From Paulinella micropora (lineage: Eukaryota > Cercozoa > Imbricatea > Euglyphida): 55,441 nucleotides of DNA. Numbering within the stretch: the stretch's first letter is position 1; each line of letters begins with the position of its first letter. The stretch lies in the NCBI GenBank assembly GCA_009731375.1, contig BJOX01000139.1:237953-293393 (forward strand), in the 5' to 3' direction. Of this stretch, positions 35,173 through 46,283 are shown piece by piece. Made by a program: the position numbers and the translations under genes. The notes beneath the pieces were generated by a model. The model was not told where the DNA came from and made no database searches. It saw only the letters and a program-made list of their open reading frames with translations.

Positions 35173-35885
35173 CGTAAGAGATAGAGAAGAAAGACATGCA
35201 CACTCTCATCCCAGATACAAAAACATAAAAGAGCTATGCTCTCCCTTCCACTCACAACAGGAGAGAAAAGAGAGACAACACGTAAGCTCACATCCTCCCA
35301 CAGAGAGACACAATGCATGCTTCCTTCCCACAATGATTGCTGGCCGCCCTGACACTGCCTGCTAGGCGCATAATGGGCCCTTCCCTGCACCAGACACAGC
35401 TTCCTCCACAGCAGACCAGTTCAACCACCTGTGCATCTCACTCACCCAACCATGAGAGACAGGCAAAACAACCAAACATACCATGGGTCAGAGTCAGAAC
35501 CAAACCCTGACTGACTGATATACTTCTCCTACGTTAGCCACCTGTCACCTCCCCTCATCCAATTATGAGACAGGGAGACGACAGACGCAGATCAGAGGAA
35601 AGAAGACCCAGGGGCCAATGTCAGTATACCGCTGACATGTTGACCTCCCAGGTGTCAAGGTCCAAGTTTCGAGATCAGGGTTCTTCCCTGTTTCTCCAAA
35701 AACCCCCTTAACACCTGTAGTTTCCCTTGCCCCAGACAACTGAAAGCACTATCTCACACTAACAGTACAGAGTACTGATAGTCGAGAAGCTACTTGACAC
35801 TCTCACCAAGACACAGTCAACAACAGTGACTGATTGTCCCCAGAGAGTGCGTCGTTCCAAAATTCCAAATTTTATGAGTTCGAAA
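35173..35885. other. LTR-element 5' untranslated or eroded gag region
   Basis: No open frame of gag type and no CCHC knuckle were found on the minus strand. The sequence is C-rich on the plus strand and contains no identifiable signal other than the primer-binding site at its end. Confidence 0.5.
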
Positions 35886-35903
35886 AAGGCATAGGGATTC
35901 CAA
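35886..35903 (-). promoter_or_regulatory. Primer-binding site
   Basis: On the minus strand, starting 2 nt inside the 5' LTR, the sequence reads TGGAATCCCTATGCC. It begins with the canonical TGG complementary to a tRNA CCA end. The primer tRNA is not identified. Confidence 0.6.
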
Positions 35904-35904
35904 A

Positions 35905-36535
35905 TGTATTAAGACCGGAGGTCTTACCCTTACGAGCTCAATAATAAAAGGAATTTAATAATAACGTTGAACACAACTGTTCAGAACTAACCTCCACTTC
36001 TAAAGTAGAAAGGGAAGTCAGAGTCAACTGACACGTTTCGTTACGTCCGTAACCTGCACAAATGCCAAAACATACCCCAAACAACAACACATAAGTGCAA
36101 TTTCCCTTAATTAGCCATAAATTCCCAGTCACGGGAAAAAGGCTCAATTTCACGGAATTTCCGTGACCTTTTCCCAAAACTTCAAACGGTTACTACATGT
36201 GTTGTAGAAGGATCAGGTCAACGCTATTAATGTGGGAGGTTAATCATTATGGATGCTACACAATAGTGTAATCTGCATCCCAAAAACCTTCTCCACACCG
36301 GTAAACGGTCAAGTGTAAAATCTAGGTTTTAAGGTCCTATGGGATCCAAGCTTCCTAGCTTTTCTCCTATATTCCTTATCCTAATACAACATTAAAACCG
36401 CATAAATTAATCAGAACAGGAAATGTAATAAATATTCATCTTAAAATACATTTAATAACAAGAATTACTTCCAATAGTAAATTCCAGTAAAGCACTTATA
36501 GCGTTAAAACGATGTAGTATACCGTGGGTGTTACA
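35905..36535 (-). repeat. LTR (5' LTR in element orientation)
   Basis: 631 bp, TGTATTAAGACC to GTGGGTGTTACA, followed by ATAT, which also precedes the other LTR at 29217-29220. Confidence 0.9.
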
Positions 36536-37100
36536 ATATATACTGAATAAACTGGAACTGACCGTCCCAGTGTTTTCAAGTTTGGTATCTTTCCTGATCT
36601 CGGCAGTATTTTGAGGCATCATCAATTGACAGCAGACGGTGTGTGTATTCAGTCAATTGCCTCGGACTCTGGAAGTTGCTGGTTGGTAATTTCCTTGCAG
36701 GAGGCTAGTCAAGACTTACAACTTGTATAAAATATCTTTTCATACTTTTACTTGTAGGCTACTACTGAACAACTACTTCTAACGGATCAGATGATAGTAA
36801 TTATTAATAAGTAATAGTGGATCGGCCGCGGCCGGCGGCCGGGCATATTAATAATTGAGGAGAGTTGAAAGGGTCTAATCAATATCACGAGTTCAATGAA
36901 ATACACTGGAATTGACCGATCCAGAGTCTTTGGCAAACTTCCCTGACCTCGGAAATATCAAGTTTTGAGGTCAAATGACAGCCGTGTGTATATTAAAGTG
37001 AATGCAGGTTGGTGATTTCCTTGCAGTCTGAGGGGCTCGGGGTTAGGTCAAGACTTACACAGTATCAATACATCTTTTGACTTCGGTAGTTGAACTCTGC
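36536..37100. repeat. Two related ~200-bp units around a GC palindrome
   Basis: Segments 36540-36745 and 36893-37085 share CTGGAA.TGACCG.CCCAG, TTCCCTGA/CTTTCCTGA, CTCGG, GTGTGTAT, GGTTGGT.ATTTCCTTGCAG and GTCAAGACTTACA in the same order. Between them lies an almost pure GC block CGGCCGCGGCCGGCGGCCGG (36824-36843). No gene is seen. Confidence 0.6.
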
Positions 37101-38083
37101 AGGCGGGAATTTTTCGCATCATCTCTGTTGTTAAATTCTTCGTTCTGCTAAGTCACGACCGGTACTAGAGGGGGACGCACCGGTTGCCGGTACACGAAAG
37201 AAGTCATTGCGGAGGCCATTATCCATTGGTTATCCTTGGCTTGGAGATTACAGAGTCCCTCTACGTTAGGTATTCCACAGTCTTCATGTCGTTAGATAGT
37301 TGTTATATCATTAAATATCTATTCACGGTAACAAGGTTAATAGCGGCACTGAGTGTAAGTTTCTGGTGCTGGGAACAGTCCCGAGCCTCTCATAGCTGGC
37401 CCCCGGGCACTTCAATTTAGGAATTACGGTAGTAATTTTGTCATAAACTTACTAGTCACTTAAATTTGTTCATTGACCAACCGAGGCTACATACAGCATA
37501 TACTTCAAAAGGAAGGAGTGTCTACATGTCATGAATACAAACATGAGCAAATATAACGTTGATAGCACAGGAAACCCAAAACTTCACTTTCAACTCTACG
37601 AAAGGTAAGTGTTCTTGTTTTCTATTCGTGAAAGTCGCGCCAGTAGAAACGATGTCTGCATCGGTGCCCTGGAAACGTAGCGCAATTGTATGTGGTTTGG
37701 AAGAAAAAACAGAATGTTCGTAGAAGCTGCAGAAACGTTATGATTCTCTATAATTTCACAAGCAAAACCGTAACGTTGTCTTGGCTACGTAGGTCGATAG
37801 CTCGATCAACTAAAGCTAAACCAAGCAACTACTTGAGTCATTCATGCAATCACTTGATCGATTACCTTCACAGCTGCGATTGAGTGCTTCGTTAAGACGC
37901 AGCTGCTCTTCAGTGGTCTTTGGTTGCCATTCTAAAGTAAAGAAAGAGAGCGGAGAGCAAGGGTCTTGCACATTTGTATACATGGCAACCTTCAGTGAAA
38001 GAAGGACCGAGCAATTTCTTTAGCTCTGCCAGCATGAAATTCACCTACTCAATACAGAGCAACAAGACCTTGTGGTTTGCAAG
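37101..38083. other. Host sequence downstream of the PP2C gene, no gene supported
   Basis: Mixed-composition DNA with short open frames only and no recognisable motif. The 3' part may contain the last exon or 3' UTR of the PP2C gene. Confidence 0.4.
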
Positions 38084-38174
38084 GTCAAGTTAGCAGGAAG
38101 ACCGCATCCTGGTTGGACACGACGTCCCACACGCCGTCGCACGCCATCAACAGAAAAGAGTCTTGATTGGTGAT
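38084..38174 (-). CDS. PP2C exon 9 (LLMACDGVWDVVSNQDAV)
   Basis: The acceptor GTGGTCAG|ATCACC opens phase 0: ITNQDSFLLMACDGVWDVVSNQDAVFLLT then TGA at 38084-38086. This carries the conserved DGVWD metal-site motif. The ending is uncertain; a donor inside the last codons (GCG|GTCTTC) is also possible. Confidence 0.75.
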
Positions 38175-38264
38175 CTGACCACACATCAACAGATTTATGT
38201 CGATAAGGCACTAGGCTGGAGGCGAAAAAAAAAAAAAAAAAAAAAGAAGAAGAAAAAAAAAAGG

Positions 38265-38315
<51 letters not shown>

Positions 38316-38438
38316 GAAAGTGTGCGTCGGTGTGCGGTGTGCGTGTATCGGTGGGCGGGGGGATGGGTGGTAACGGGTAGGTCAGGGAGGGACGAAGCTG
38401 TGTGTGACAGCGAGCAAGCAAGCAAGCGAGCGAGCGAG

Positions 38439-38481
<43 letters not shown>

Positions 38482-38494
38482 TTTATAGAGAGAC

Positions 38495-38539
<45 letters not shown>

Positions 38540-38564
38540 GATAGATAGATAGATAGACAAGTAC

Positions 38565-38648
<84 letters not shown>

Positions 38649-38765
38649 AACAGAAACACACACACACACACAAAGGCAAATGCGAGCAAGAGAGTGATAG
38701 AACACAGAAAAGAAAAATATGAAGAAGGATTGCAAACGGGATATGAAGTGAAGGAAAAGATATAC

Positions 38766-38791
38766 CTCAGTCGCGCAGACATGCGGCTCCG
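38766..38791 (-). CDS. PP2C exon 8, a 26-nt micro-exon
   Basis: Acceptor TTTTCAG|CGGAGCC, donor ACTGAG|GTATATC. It encodes (G)AEPHVCATE, needed to join VVSG to ITNQDSF in phase. Confidence 0.7.
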
Positions 38792-38862
38792 CTGAAAAGA
38801 GGAGGCATGAGACACACACAAGCAGCAAGTTTGCTCCGAGCACAGAAAGGAAGCAAGGTAAC

Positions 38863-38928
38863 CAGAAACGACGCCGTTGTCCTTGAGCATCAGGTGATCC
38901 CCCAAGGCGCGCGACACGGCCAGCACAC
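38863..38928 (-). CDS. PP2C exon 7 ([11 protein letters not shown])
   Basis: Acceptor TGTGCAG|GTGTGC, donor TTTCTG|GTTACC. It encodes [23 protein letters not shown], a hallmark PP2C motif. 66 nt. Confidence 0.8.
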
Positions 38929-38935
38929 CTGCACA

Positions 38936-38936
<1 letters not shown>

Positions 38937-39007
<71 letters not shown>

Positions 39008-39016
39008 CATCTATCC

Positions 39017-39085
<69 letters not shown>

Positions 39086-39263
39086 ACTATCTATCTATCT
39101 ATCTATCTGTCTATCTATCTGTCTATCTATCTGTCTATCTATCTGTCTATCTATCCATCTAATCTATCTAATCTATCTATCTAATCTATCTAATCTATCT
39201 AATCTATCTATCTAATCTATCCAATCTATCTAATCGATCTATCTATTTATCGATCTATCTATC
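38937..39263. repeat. TATC microsatellite
   Basis: Long TATC array with occasional TGTC and AATC variants in the PP2C intron; further GATA, GA and TG arrays occupy 38225-38680. Confidence 0.95.
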
Positions 39264-39267
39264 TTGG

Positions 39268-39662
39268 TGGGGTGCCTTACGTGTGCCTAGCCATACGCCT
39301 ATAAGTCACATGCCGAAATAGCGACGGGAAGCACAATTCTGTTCCCTCAGGGTGCCCTTTCTCGCTTGTTGAGCCCGGAATAAAACCCACAGTGCATTGT
39401 CGGTTTATACTAGACTGTCGACAGTCTCGAAACTCCATTTGCTTACTGGGTCCTCTGTAATGGAGGTGGGAGCTCGTTCTGCAAGGGGCGCTTATGGAAC
39501 GAGCCCTGGCCCCGCCTGGTACTAGGGAGATTTGGTATTGCCTGTATCAGTCCCTTCCGTGCAAACATCACGGCTTAGCTGGGCATCGGGTTAATACTTT
39601 ACCCACAGACTTCCTGGTTGACGAAATCAGAAGCTCCTTTTTTCTGACATTAGTCGATATTT
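39268..39662 (+). repeat. Dispersed repeat R1, full copy with TATC tail
   Basis: About 395 bp from GGTGGGGTGCC to GACATTAGTCGATATTTCATC, followed directly by (TATC)n at 39663-39780. Copies at 42548, 44414 and 44958 all end at the same point in TATC/GATA arrays. It behaves like a SINE or LINE end with a tetranucleotide tail. Confidence 0.8.
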
Positions 39663-39663
39663 C

Positions 39664-39756
<93 letters not shown>

Positions 39757-39785
39757 ATTTATCTATCTATCTATTCATCGAGAAC

Positions 39786-39840
39786 CATTGACGCGTTTCC
39801 CGCGCACATATCCCCCGGCATTCTTGATTCGTGTGTCCTC
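39786..39840 (-). CDS. PP2C exon 6 (EDTRIKNAGGYVRGKRVNG)
   Basis: Acceptor GGCCAG|GAGGAC, donor CAATG|GTTCTC, 55 nt, phase 0 in and phase 1 out. It matches the PP2C E..RI..AGG.V...RVNG block. Confidence 0.8.
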
Positions 39841-39858
39841 CTGGCCACAAACATCATC

Positions 39859-39860
<2 letters not shown>

Positions 39861-39907
<47 letters not shown>

Positions 39908-39943
39908 TATATATATATGTATATACACACATACATACATACA

Positions 39944-39976
<33 letters not shown>

Positions 39977-40060
39977 TACATACACACATACATACATACA
40001 TACATACATACATACATGCATGCATGCAACATGCATACATGCATACATACATACATACGT
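39861..40060. repeat. CA and CATA microsatellites
   Basis: CA run 39861-39890, TA run to 39925, CATA run to 40058. Confidence 0.95.
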
Positions 40061-40064
40061 AAGG

Positions 40065-41322
40065 GGTGGCTCCAAAGTTTTGCAACATACATCAACCCTG
40101 TCTTTCCCTGAGCTAGCGCTGCAGCCTGCAGCTCAGGATATGCACAGCAAGTACAGCATCCACAGATGTGTGTCCCTCAACCACACCTCCCCACTCGCTT
40201 GCTCTGGCGAGAGTTTGAAAAAGTTACAAAGTTCTCAAAAATGGGGTCCGACAAAGGGCCATTCTGTGTTACTTCCTTCTTCTGCGCCTCGAGCAAACCT
40301 ATCTTGCCGCTGCAGTATTGGGCTGCTGCGTTCGTGAGCTTCCACAGTCAGTGTTGATGACAGTGCGCAGTCTTTGTCTCATCCCGATCGCATATCTTTT
40401 AACCATCTTCACGGCCACCTCTTGCCAGATCTTGAGCAGTCGGCGCTTCCATGCGGGGATGGTCGTTGGGCGGTTTACACTCAGCTCTCCATCCATGCAT
40501 CTCCATACGTGCTCGATCGAACAGATCGGCAGACTTGGGGAGAACTTGGCCTGGTCCCGAGGGTGGTCCTTCGTCTGACCGATTTTGGACCTTTTCCCAA
40601 CATTTCTAAAATCTCGCCAGAGAGAGCGAGTGGAGAGGTATGGTTGCGGGGCACACATCTATGGGCGTTGGTTGTGCTGTGCACATAAGCTGAGCTACAG
40701 GTTGCAGAGCTTGCTCAGAGAAAGATAAAGTCCTGGTCCCGACGGTGGTCCTTTCTGCCGATTTCGGACCCTTTTCCAACTTTTCTAAATTCTCACCAGT
40801 GAGAGCGAGTGGGAGGGTGTGATTGCGGGGCACATATCTGTGGGCGTTATGAGTGCTGCGCATATAAGCTGCGCCACATTTTGCAGCGCTTGCTCAGGGA
40901 AAGAGTGCCTCCTGGTCTCTGACGGGGGTCGTTTGTCCGACCATCCTGGGATGGTGGGATACATACATACTTTCACCCCATCTTTCCCTGAGCAAGCGCT
41001 ACAGCCTGTAGCACTGCTGATATGTACAGCATGCATAACACCCACAGATGTGTTTCCCTCAATAACATCTACCCACTCGCTCTTGCTGGAGAGAATTTCG
41101 AAAAGTTGAAAAAGTGCCGAAAATCGGGTTTTTTGTCAGATCCAATTTTTTAGAATTTTCTAACATTTACAAACTTTTGCCAGAGCAAGCGAGTGGGGAG
41201 GTGTGGTTGAGGGACACACATCTGTGGGTGCTCTTTGCCGTGCATATAACCTGAGCTACAGGTTGCAGCGCTAGCTCAGGAAAAGACAGGGTTGATGTAT
41301 GTTGCAAAACTTTTGAGCCACC
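40065..41322. mobile_element. Tc1/mariner-family relic with long TIRs and nested copies
   Basis: The ends GGTGGCTCCAAAGTTTTGCA and, inverted, TGCAAAACTTTTGAGCCACC begin inverted repeats of roughly 170 bp that include CATACATCAACCCTGTCTTT and the CACAGATGTGTG segment. Partial copies of the same TIR occur inside at about 40610-40720, 40795-40880 and 40985-41060, suggesting nested insertions. The internal transposase is only a fragment. Confidence 0.75.
40299..40560 (-). pseudogene. Tc1/mariner transposase C-terminal fragment
   Basis: The minus-strand frame reads FSPSLPICSIEHVWRCMDGEL...W.EVAVKMVKRYAIGMRQRLRTVI. This is the SP.L.PIEHVW block with the last catalytic Glu, followed by the C-terminal helix. 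The rest of the transposase is missing. Confidence 0.7.
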
Positions 41323-41329
41323 ATTTACA

Positions 41330-41635
<306 letters not shown>

Positions 41636-41639
41636 CGAC

Positions 41640-41694
41640 CTGCGGGTCCGAAGGCCGGTGGTCCACTGTCATGCAGATCGCCTGTCCATTCCGT
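41640..41694 (-). CDS. PP2C exon 5 (RNGQAICMTVDHRPSDPQ)
   Basis: Acceptor GTCATAG|ACGGAA, donor CCGCAG|GTCGCA, 55 nt. It contains the PP2C T.DH+PS.P block. The phases match the flanking exons. Confidence 0.8.
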
Positions 41695-41793
41695 CTATGA
41701 CATATACACATACATTACATATATACATACATACATAAATACATACATACATACATACATACATAACATACATACATACATACATACATACAT

Positions 41794-41824
<31 letters not shown>

Positions 41825-42060
41825 TACACACATGCATGCACTGCATGGCAACTTGCATTCGAAGCCAGCTATAGGAGTGTGTATGTGTTGCCAGCCGCTT
41901 CTGTTCTTTTGCTCTGCCTCTTGCTCCCCGCCTCCGCCGCACTCTGAAGTAGGGAAAGGAAGCCAGAAAAAAGAAGCTCAGGAGAGACAGCAAGAGAGAG
42001 GCGAGGAAGAGATAGCGAGATAGATGGATAGATGGATAGATAGATAGATAGATAGATATG

Positions 42061-42093
<33 letters not shown>

Positions 42094-42137
42094 TAGATAG
42101 ATATATAGGTAGATAGATAGATAGAGGGTAGGGAGAC

Positions 42138-42191
42138 ATGAGCACTGCACGTGAGTCGCCCACGTTTGCCACGTATAACATACGCCGAGAA
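42138..42191 (-). CDS. PP2C exon 4 ([16 protein letters not shown])
   Basis: Acceptor GTGTGCAG|TTCTCGG, donor likely CTCAT|GTCTCC (weak). It contains the invariant [11 protein letters not shown] strand with the metal-coordinating GD. 54 nt. Confidence 0.8.
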
Positions 42192-42213
42192 CTGCACACA
42201 AGAAACAGGCCAC

Positions 42214-42214
<1 letters not shown>

Positions 42215-42302
<88 letters not shown>

Positions 42303-42357
42303 CCTACCTACCTACCTACCTACCTACCTACCTCCTACCTACCTACCTACCTACCTA

Positions 42358-42443
<86 letters not shown>

Positions 42444-42454
42444 ATGTCTATATG

Positions 42455-42513
<59 letters not shown>

Positions 42514-42537
42514 GTCTGTCTGTCTGTCTGTCTGTCT
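42215..42537. repeat. TATC/CTAC microsatellite, then a 10-N gap
   Basis: TATC array with an internal CTAC block (42300-42357) and a TGTC end. The gap at 42538-42547 follows. Confidence 0.95.
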
Positions 42538-42547
42538 NNNNNNNNNN

Positions 42548-42811
42548 ATGCTAGACTGTCGATGTCACAGTCTCGAAACTCCATCTGCTTACTGGGCCCT
42601 CTGTAATGGAGGTGGGAGCTCGTTCTGCAAGGGGCGCTTATGGAACGAGCCCTGGCCCCGCCTGGTACTAGGGAGCTTTGGTATCGCCTGTATCAGTCCC
42701 TTCCGTGCAAACATCACGGCTTAGCTGGGCATCGGGTTAATACTTTACCCACAGACTTCCTGGTTGACGAAATCAGAAGCTCCTTTTTTCTGACATTAGT
42801 CGATATCTCAT
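42548..42811 (+). repeat. Dispersed repeat R1, 5'-truncated copy
   Basis: Matches 39400-39662 nearly base for base from TAGACTGTCGA to GTCGATATCTCATC, with a short TATC tail. The 5' part is lost at the assembly gap. Confidence 0.85.
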
Positions 42812-42956
42812 CATCTATCCATCTATCTATAATACAATAAGCTCATACACCATACAATCACGTTCGGTGAGACAGCACAAAAATAGTACAAGATAGGCTT
42901 TGGCATAGAACATCGTAGTAAACGAGCATCGCACAAGTGAACCGAGTGAAACTCAC

Positions 42957-43297
42957 CTTTTGTGCTCATCACTTGGGGTATTGGAGGAAGGGGAGGAGGA
43001 GGCAGCAGCAGAGAAGACAGAGGGAGCGGACGCTGTTGCCGCGGACTTGCCAGTCGCTGCTTGGGACTGCGCAGGGAAGGAGGAGGAGGTCCATGGCAGA
43101 GAAAGAGAAAGAGGAATTTCCGAGGAGGAGGAGGGGTGGGCTGCCGCAGCGGGCTTGGCGGGGGTGGAGGATGCTATTGTTGTTGCAGCGCTGGCGGCAG
43201 GAGGAGAGGCCGCGGCGGCCGGCTCAGAGGAGGAGGAGGAGGGAGTTTGCGGCGGATCGGCCTGAGGAGCGACCGCCGCGGATGGGCTTGTTGGCTC
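42957..43297 (-). CDS. PP2C exon 3, Ser/Pro/Ala-rich linker
   Basis: Acceptor CAACCTTAG|GAGCCA, donor CACAAAAG|GTGAGT, 341 nt, phase 0 in and phase 2 out. It encodes about 113 residues of Ser, Pro, Ala and Thr (EPTSPSAAVAPQADPP...SNTPSDEHK). This is an insertion between the SGTTAV and YVANVGD strands of the phosphatase, probably a disordered loop on the surface. Confidence 0.75.
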
Positions 43298-43309
43298 CTA
43301 AGGTTGCAT

Positions 43310-43497
43310 ACACAAACACATACATACATACATACATACATACATACATACATACATGCATGCATGCATACATGCATACATACATACATGCATACATGCA
43401 TACATACGTACGTACGTACATACATACGTACGTACGTGCATATATACGTACATACGTACACATACATACATACATACATACATACATACATACATAC
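43310..43497. repeat. CATA microsatellite forming the 5' end of PP2C intron 2
   Basis: CATA, TGCA and GTAC variants. Read on the minus strand, the first bases are GTATGT, so the array itself supplies the splice donor. Confidence 0.9.
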
Positions 43498-44274
43498 ATC
43501 GGCTTCTTTGCTTGGCAGTCTGGCGGCGAGTTGCTGCAGCGTGATGGCGGAGGAGGGCGGGCAGTCTGCGGGTTCCTGCAGCACCAGGCAGGACACCGCC
43601 GTGGTGCCCGACTTGAGCACGCTCTGTTTCCTGAGCGAAGCGTCTGTCTGTAAATAGGCGCGTCGCAGCAGCTGGGCCACGTCGCGGTTGCGCTCGTGCT
43701 TGGTCGAGCGCAACGCGTGCTCCACATTGAGGTGCAGTGACTTCACGATGAAGTCCACCGTGTCCCTGCCGCCGTGCCCGTCGTAGAGTCCGAAGTAAGC
43801 CTGCCAGCGCTCGCCAGCAAAATTGTCCAGCAAAATCTCATCGTCCTCCATCGTCATACGTTTGCCGATGGAGCCGTGGTGCCCCGCGCCCTGCACCGCG
43901 GTGAAGGCGTGCTTGGTGTTGTCCAGGCGCACGGGCTGCGCCTTGAAGAGGTCCTGGGCCTGCGTGTGCAGGTTGACCAGCACTGAAGTCATCTCCCGCA
44001 GCCCAGCCTGCAGCAAGGTCGTCAGGCGCTCCTCGCGCATGACCCAGCAGTCAGTCTGCGCGCTCTGCTCGAACCCCAGCGCTTGCAGGACCGCATTCGC
44101 ACCTGCCAAACTGCCCAGCCGCTCCCGAAAGTGCACGTTGTTGGTGGAGATTCGTCTGAACTTGCTGTCGGCGGGGAAGTGCAGCAGGTTGGCGCAGTAG
44201 GAGCGTAGCAGGTCCAGAGACTCCAGCAGCTGCAGCAAGGTGTTGCTCAGGAACAGACGCAGCGCCTCCAGTAG
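43498..44274 (-). CDS. PP2C exon 2: PUB domain and N-terminal half of the phosphatase
   Basis: 777 nt, acceptor TTTCTCCAG|CTACTG, donor GCCGAT|GTATGT, phase 0 at both ends. Residues about 15-90 form a PUB domain (NLLHFPADSKFRRISTNNVHFRERLGSLAGANAVLQALGFE). PP2C motifs follow: GKRMTMEDDEIL, then FGLYDGHGGRDTVDFI (metal-binding DGHGG) and SGTTAVSCLVL. PUB domains usually bind p97/Cdc48. Confidence 0.85.
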
Positions 44275-44298
44275 CTGGAGAAACAAGGCGATTGAGGA

Positions 44299-44346
<48 letters not shown>

Positions 44347-44413
44347 GTAGGTAGGTAGGTAGGTAGATAGGTAGGTAGGTAGGTAGATAGATAGATAGAT
44401 AGATAGATAGATG
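44275..44413. repeat. GATA/GGTA microsatellite (tail of an R1 copy)
   Basis: GATA and GGTA array immediately 5' of PP2C exon 2. Confidence 0.9.
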
Positions 44414-44815
44414 AGATATCGACTAATGTCAGAAAAAAGGAGCTTCTGATTTCGTCAACCAAGGAAGTCTGTGTAAAGTATTGACCCGATGCCCAGCTAA
44501 GCCGTGATGTTTGCACGGAAGGGACTGATACAGGCGATACCAAAGCTCCCTAGTACCAGGCGGGGCCAGGGCTCGTTCCATAAGCGCCCCTTGCAGAACG
44601 AGCTCCCACCTCCATTACAGAGGACCCAGTAAGCAGATGGAGTTTCGAGACTGTTCGACAGTCTAGTATAAACCGACAGAGCACTGTGGGTTTTATTCCG
44701 GGCTCAACAAGCGAGAAAGGGCACCCTGAGGGAACAGGATTGTGCTTCCCGTCGCTATTTCGGCATGTGACTTATAGGCGTATGGCTAGGCACACATAAG
44801 GCACCCCACCACGGG
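44414..44815 (-). repeat. Dispersed repeat R1, full copy, reverse orientation
   Basis: Reverse complement of 39268-39662, with the GATA tail on its left as expected for a 3' TATC tail. Confidence 0.85.
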
Positions 44816-44957
44816 CCCAGCACACCCACACCATCCCCTAATTCTCTGTCTGTCGACAGATGGCACCCATTTCAAAAAAACCAAGCCCAAGGGAGGGTCA
44901 GTGACACCTCAAGTGGCCTTGGTTCGCTCCGTGGAGTAAGTGATGAGATCAACTGAT

Positions 44958-45104
44958 GAGATATCGACTAATGTCAGAAAAAAGGAGCTTCTGATTTCGT
45001 CAACCAAGGAAGTCTGTGTAAAGTATTGACCCGATGCCCAGCTAAGCCGTGATGTTTGCACGGAAGGGACTGATACAGGCGATACCAAAATCTCCCCAGT
45101 ACCA
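44958..45104 (-). repeat. Dispersed repeat R1, truncated copy, reverse orientation
   Basis: The tail-proximal ~150 bp of R1. Unlike the other copies, this fragment has GATA arrays (45105-45230) on the side opposite the conserved TATC junction. Confidence 0.7.
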
Positions 45105-45120
45105 AGATAGATAGATAGAC

Positions 45121-45156
<36 letters not shown>

Positions 45157-45177
45157 TGGTAGGCGTAGGTAGTATGG

Positions 45178-45212
<35 letters not shown>

Positions 45213-45227
45213 GTAGGTAGATAAACA

Positions 45228-45276
45228 GCTGCAGTAAGGTGTTGCTCAAAACAGCCGCAGCGCCTCCAGCAGCTGT
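45228..45276 (-). pseudogene. Partial duplication of the start of PP2C exon 2
   Basis: On the minus strand, AACAG|CTGCTGGAGGCGCTGCGGCTG then TTGAGCAACACCTTACTGCAGCTG repeats the first ~45 bp of exon 2 with several changes and an in-frame TGA. It lies between GATA and TATC arrays. Confidence 0.6.
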
Positions 45277-45344
<68 letters not shown>

Positions 45345-45384
45345 CCTACCTACAGGAGCTGTGAAGACACCAGGCAGAGCGCTC

Positions 45385-45427
<43 letters not shown>

Positions 45428-45475
45428 GGATGGATGGATGGATAGATGGATAGGTAGGTAGGTAGGTAGGTAGGT

Positions 45476-45511
<36 letters not shown>

Positions 45512-45566
45512 GGATGGATGGATGGATGGATAGATAGATAGATAGATAGATAGAGAGGTAGGTAGG

Positions 45567-45597
<31 letters not shown>

Positions 45598-45656
45598 TGG
45601 ATAGATAGATAAATAGGTAAATAGGTAGGTAGGTAGGTAGGTAGCTAGCTAGCTAG

Positions 45657-45717
<61 letters not shown>

Positions 45718-46080
45718 GAGGTAGGTAGGTAGCTAGTGGATTATCTGGCAGGTCTGCTTGGTAGCATTCGACAGGACCAAAAAGATGTTGATAGACAGAT
45801 AGATAGATAGATAGATAGATAGATAGTTAGATAGATAGATAGATAGATAGGTAGGTAGGTAGGCAGTCAATATTTTGCTTTCATGGCTCAGGCAGCAGCT
45901 CATTTGAATGCTCTTTTCCCATGCTTTATCTAACGATCTGTTACTCAGAGCGTTCTCAAACGAACTATTGCTCAATCTAGATTCTTGCTTAAAAAACGAG
46001 ACCCACTTAGGCAGGTAGACAGGTAGATAAGTTAGGTAGGTAGGTTTGTAGGTAGGTAGTTAGGTAGTTAGATGGATAGA
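45277..46080. repeat. GATA/TATC/GGTA microsatellites with small unique islands
   Basis: Arrays fill 45277-45352, 45386-45735, 45795-45870 and 46005-46078. The unique island 45876-46000 encodes, on the minus strand, SNSSFENALSNRSLDKAWEKSIQMSCC and might be a further exon. The island 45740-45790 resembles the start of 46080-46120, a small duplication. Confidence 0.7.
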
Positions 46081-46084
46081 TTAC

Positions 46085-46234
46085 CTGGCGCGTTTGCTTG
46101 GTTGGGCTGGGCAGGACCAACAGGTTTGGCGCGCCCTGCCCCGCGCCCTCCATCTTGCCGTGTGCGTTCTCCTTCTGTACAGCCAGCAGCAGCTTTGGTG
46201 CACCAGAGCGCTTTGGTAATGAGGAAGCTGTCAG
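46085..46234 (-). CDS. PP2C gene, candidate upstream exon
   Basis: Exactly 150 nt (50 codons), acceptor GGCACAG|CTGACA, donor CGCCAG|GTAATC, phase 0 at both ends. It encodes LTASSLPKRSGAPK then LLLAVQKENAHGKMEG. No domain is recognised. It is assigned to this gene by strand, phase and proximity only. Confidence 0.5.
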
Positions 46235-46283
46235 CTGTGCCAGGATTTAAGGTTTACTGGTAATTGAAGAAATTTATTGCAAA

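Larger units (their letters stand above)
29221..36535 (-). mobile_element. Ty3/gypsy-type LTR retrotransposon, decayed
   Basis: Flanking LTRs (29221-29913 and 35905-36535) start TG and end CA on the plus strand, and a possible 4-bp target duplication ATAT surrounds the element. Pol order on the minus strand is RT, RNase H, integrase, GPY module, which is the Ty3/gypsy order. Several frameshifts and at least one in-frame stop show it is inactive. The position expected for gag is occupied by a minisatellite and non-coding sequence. Confidence 0.9.

Noticed and set aside
38195-38700. Ser/Leu- and Tyr/Ile-rich frames near the PP2C 3' exons
   Set aside because: They come from GA, GT and GATA arrays in an intron.
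42960-43657. Plus-strand Arg/Gly-rich frames across 42960-43290
   Set aside because: They are antisense to the PP2C linker exon, whose minus-strand splice sites and phase fit the gene.
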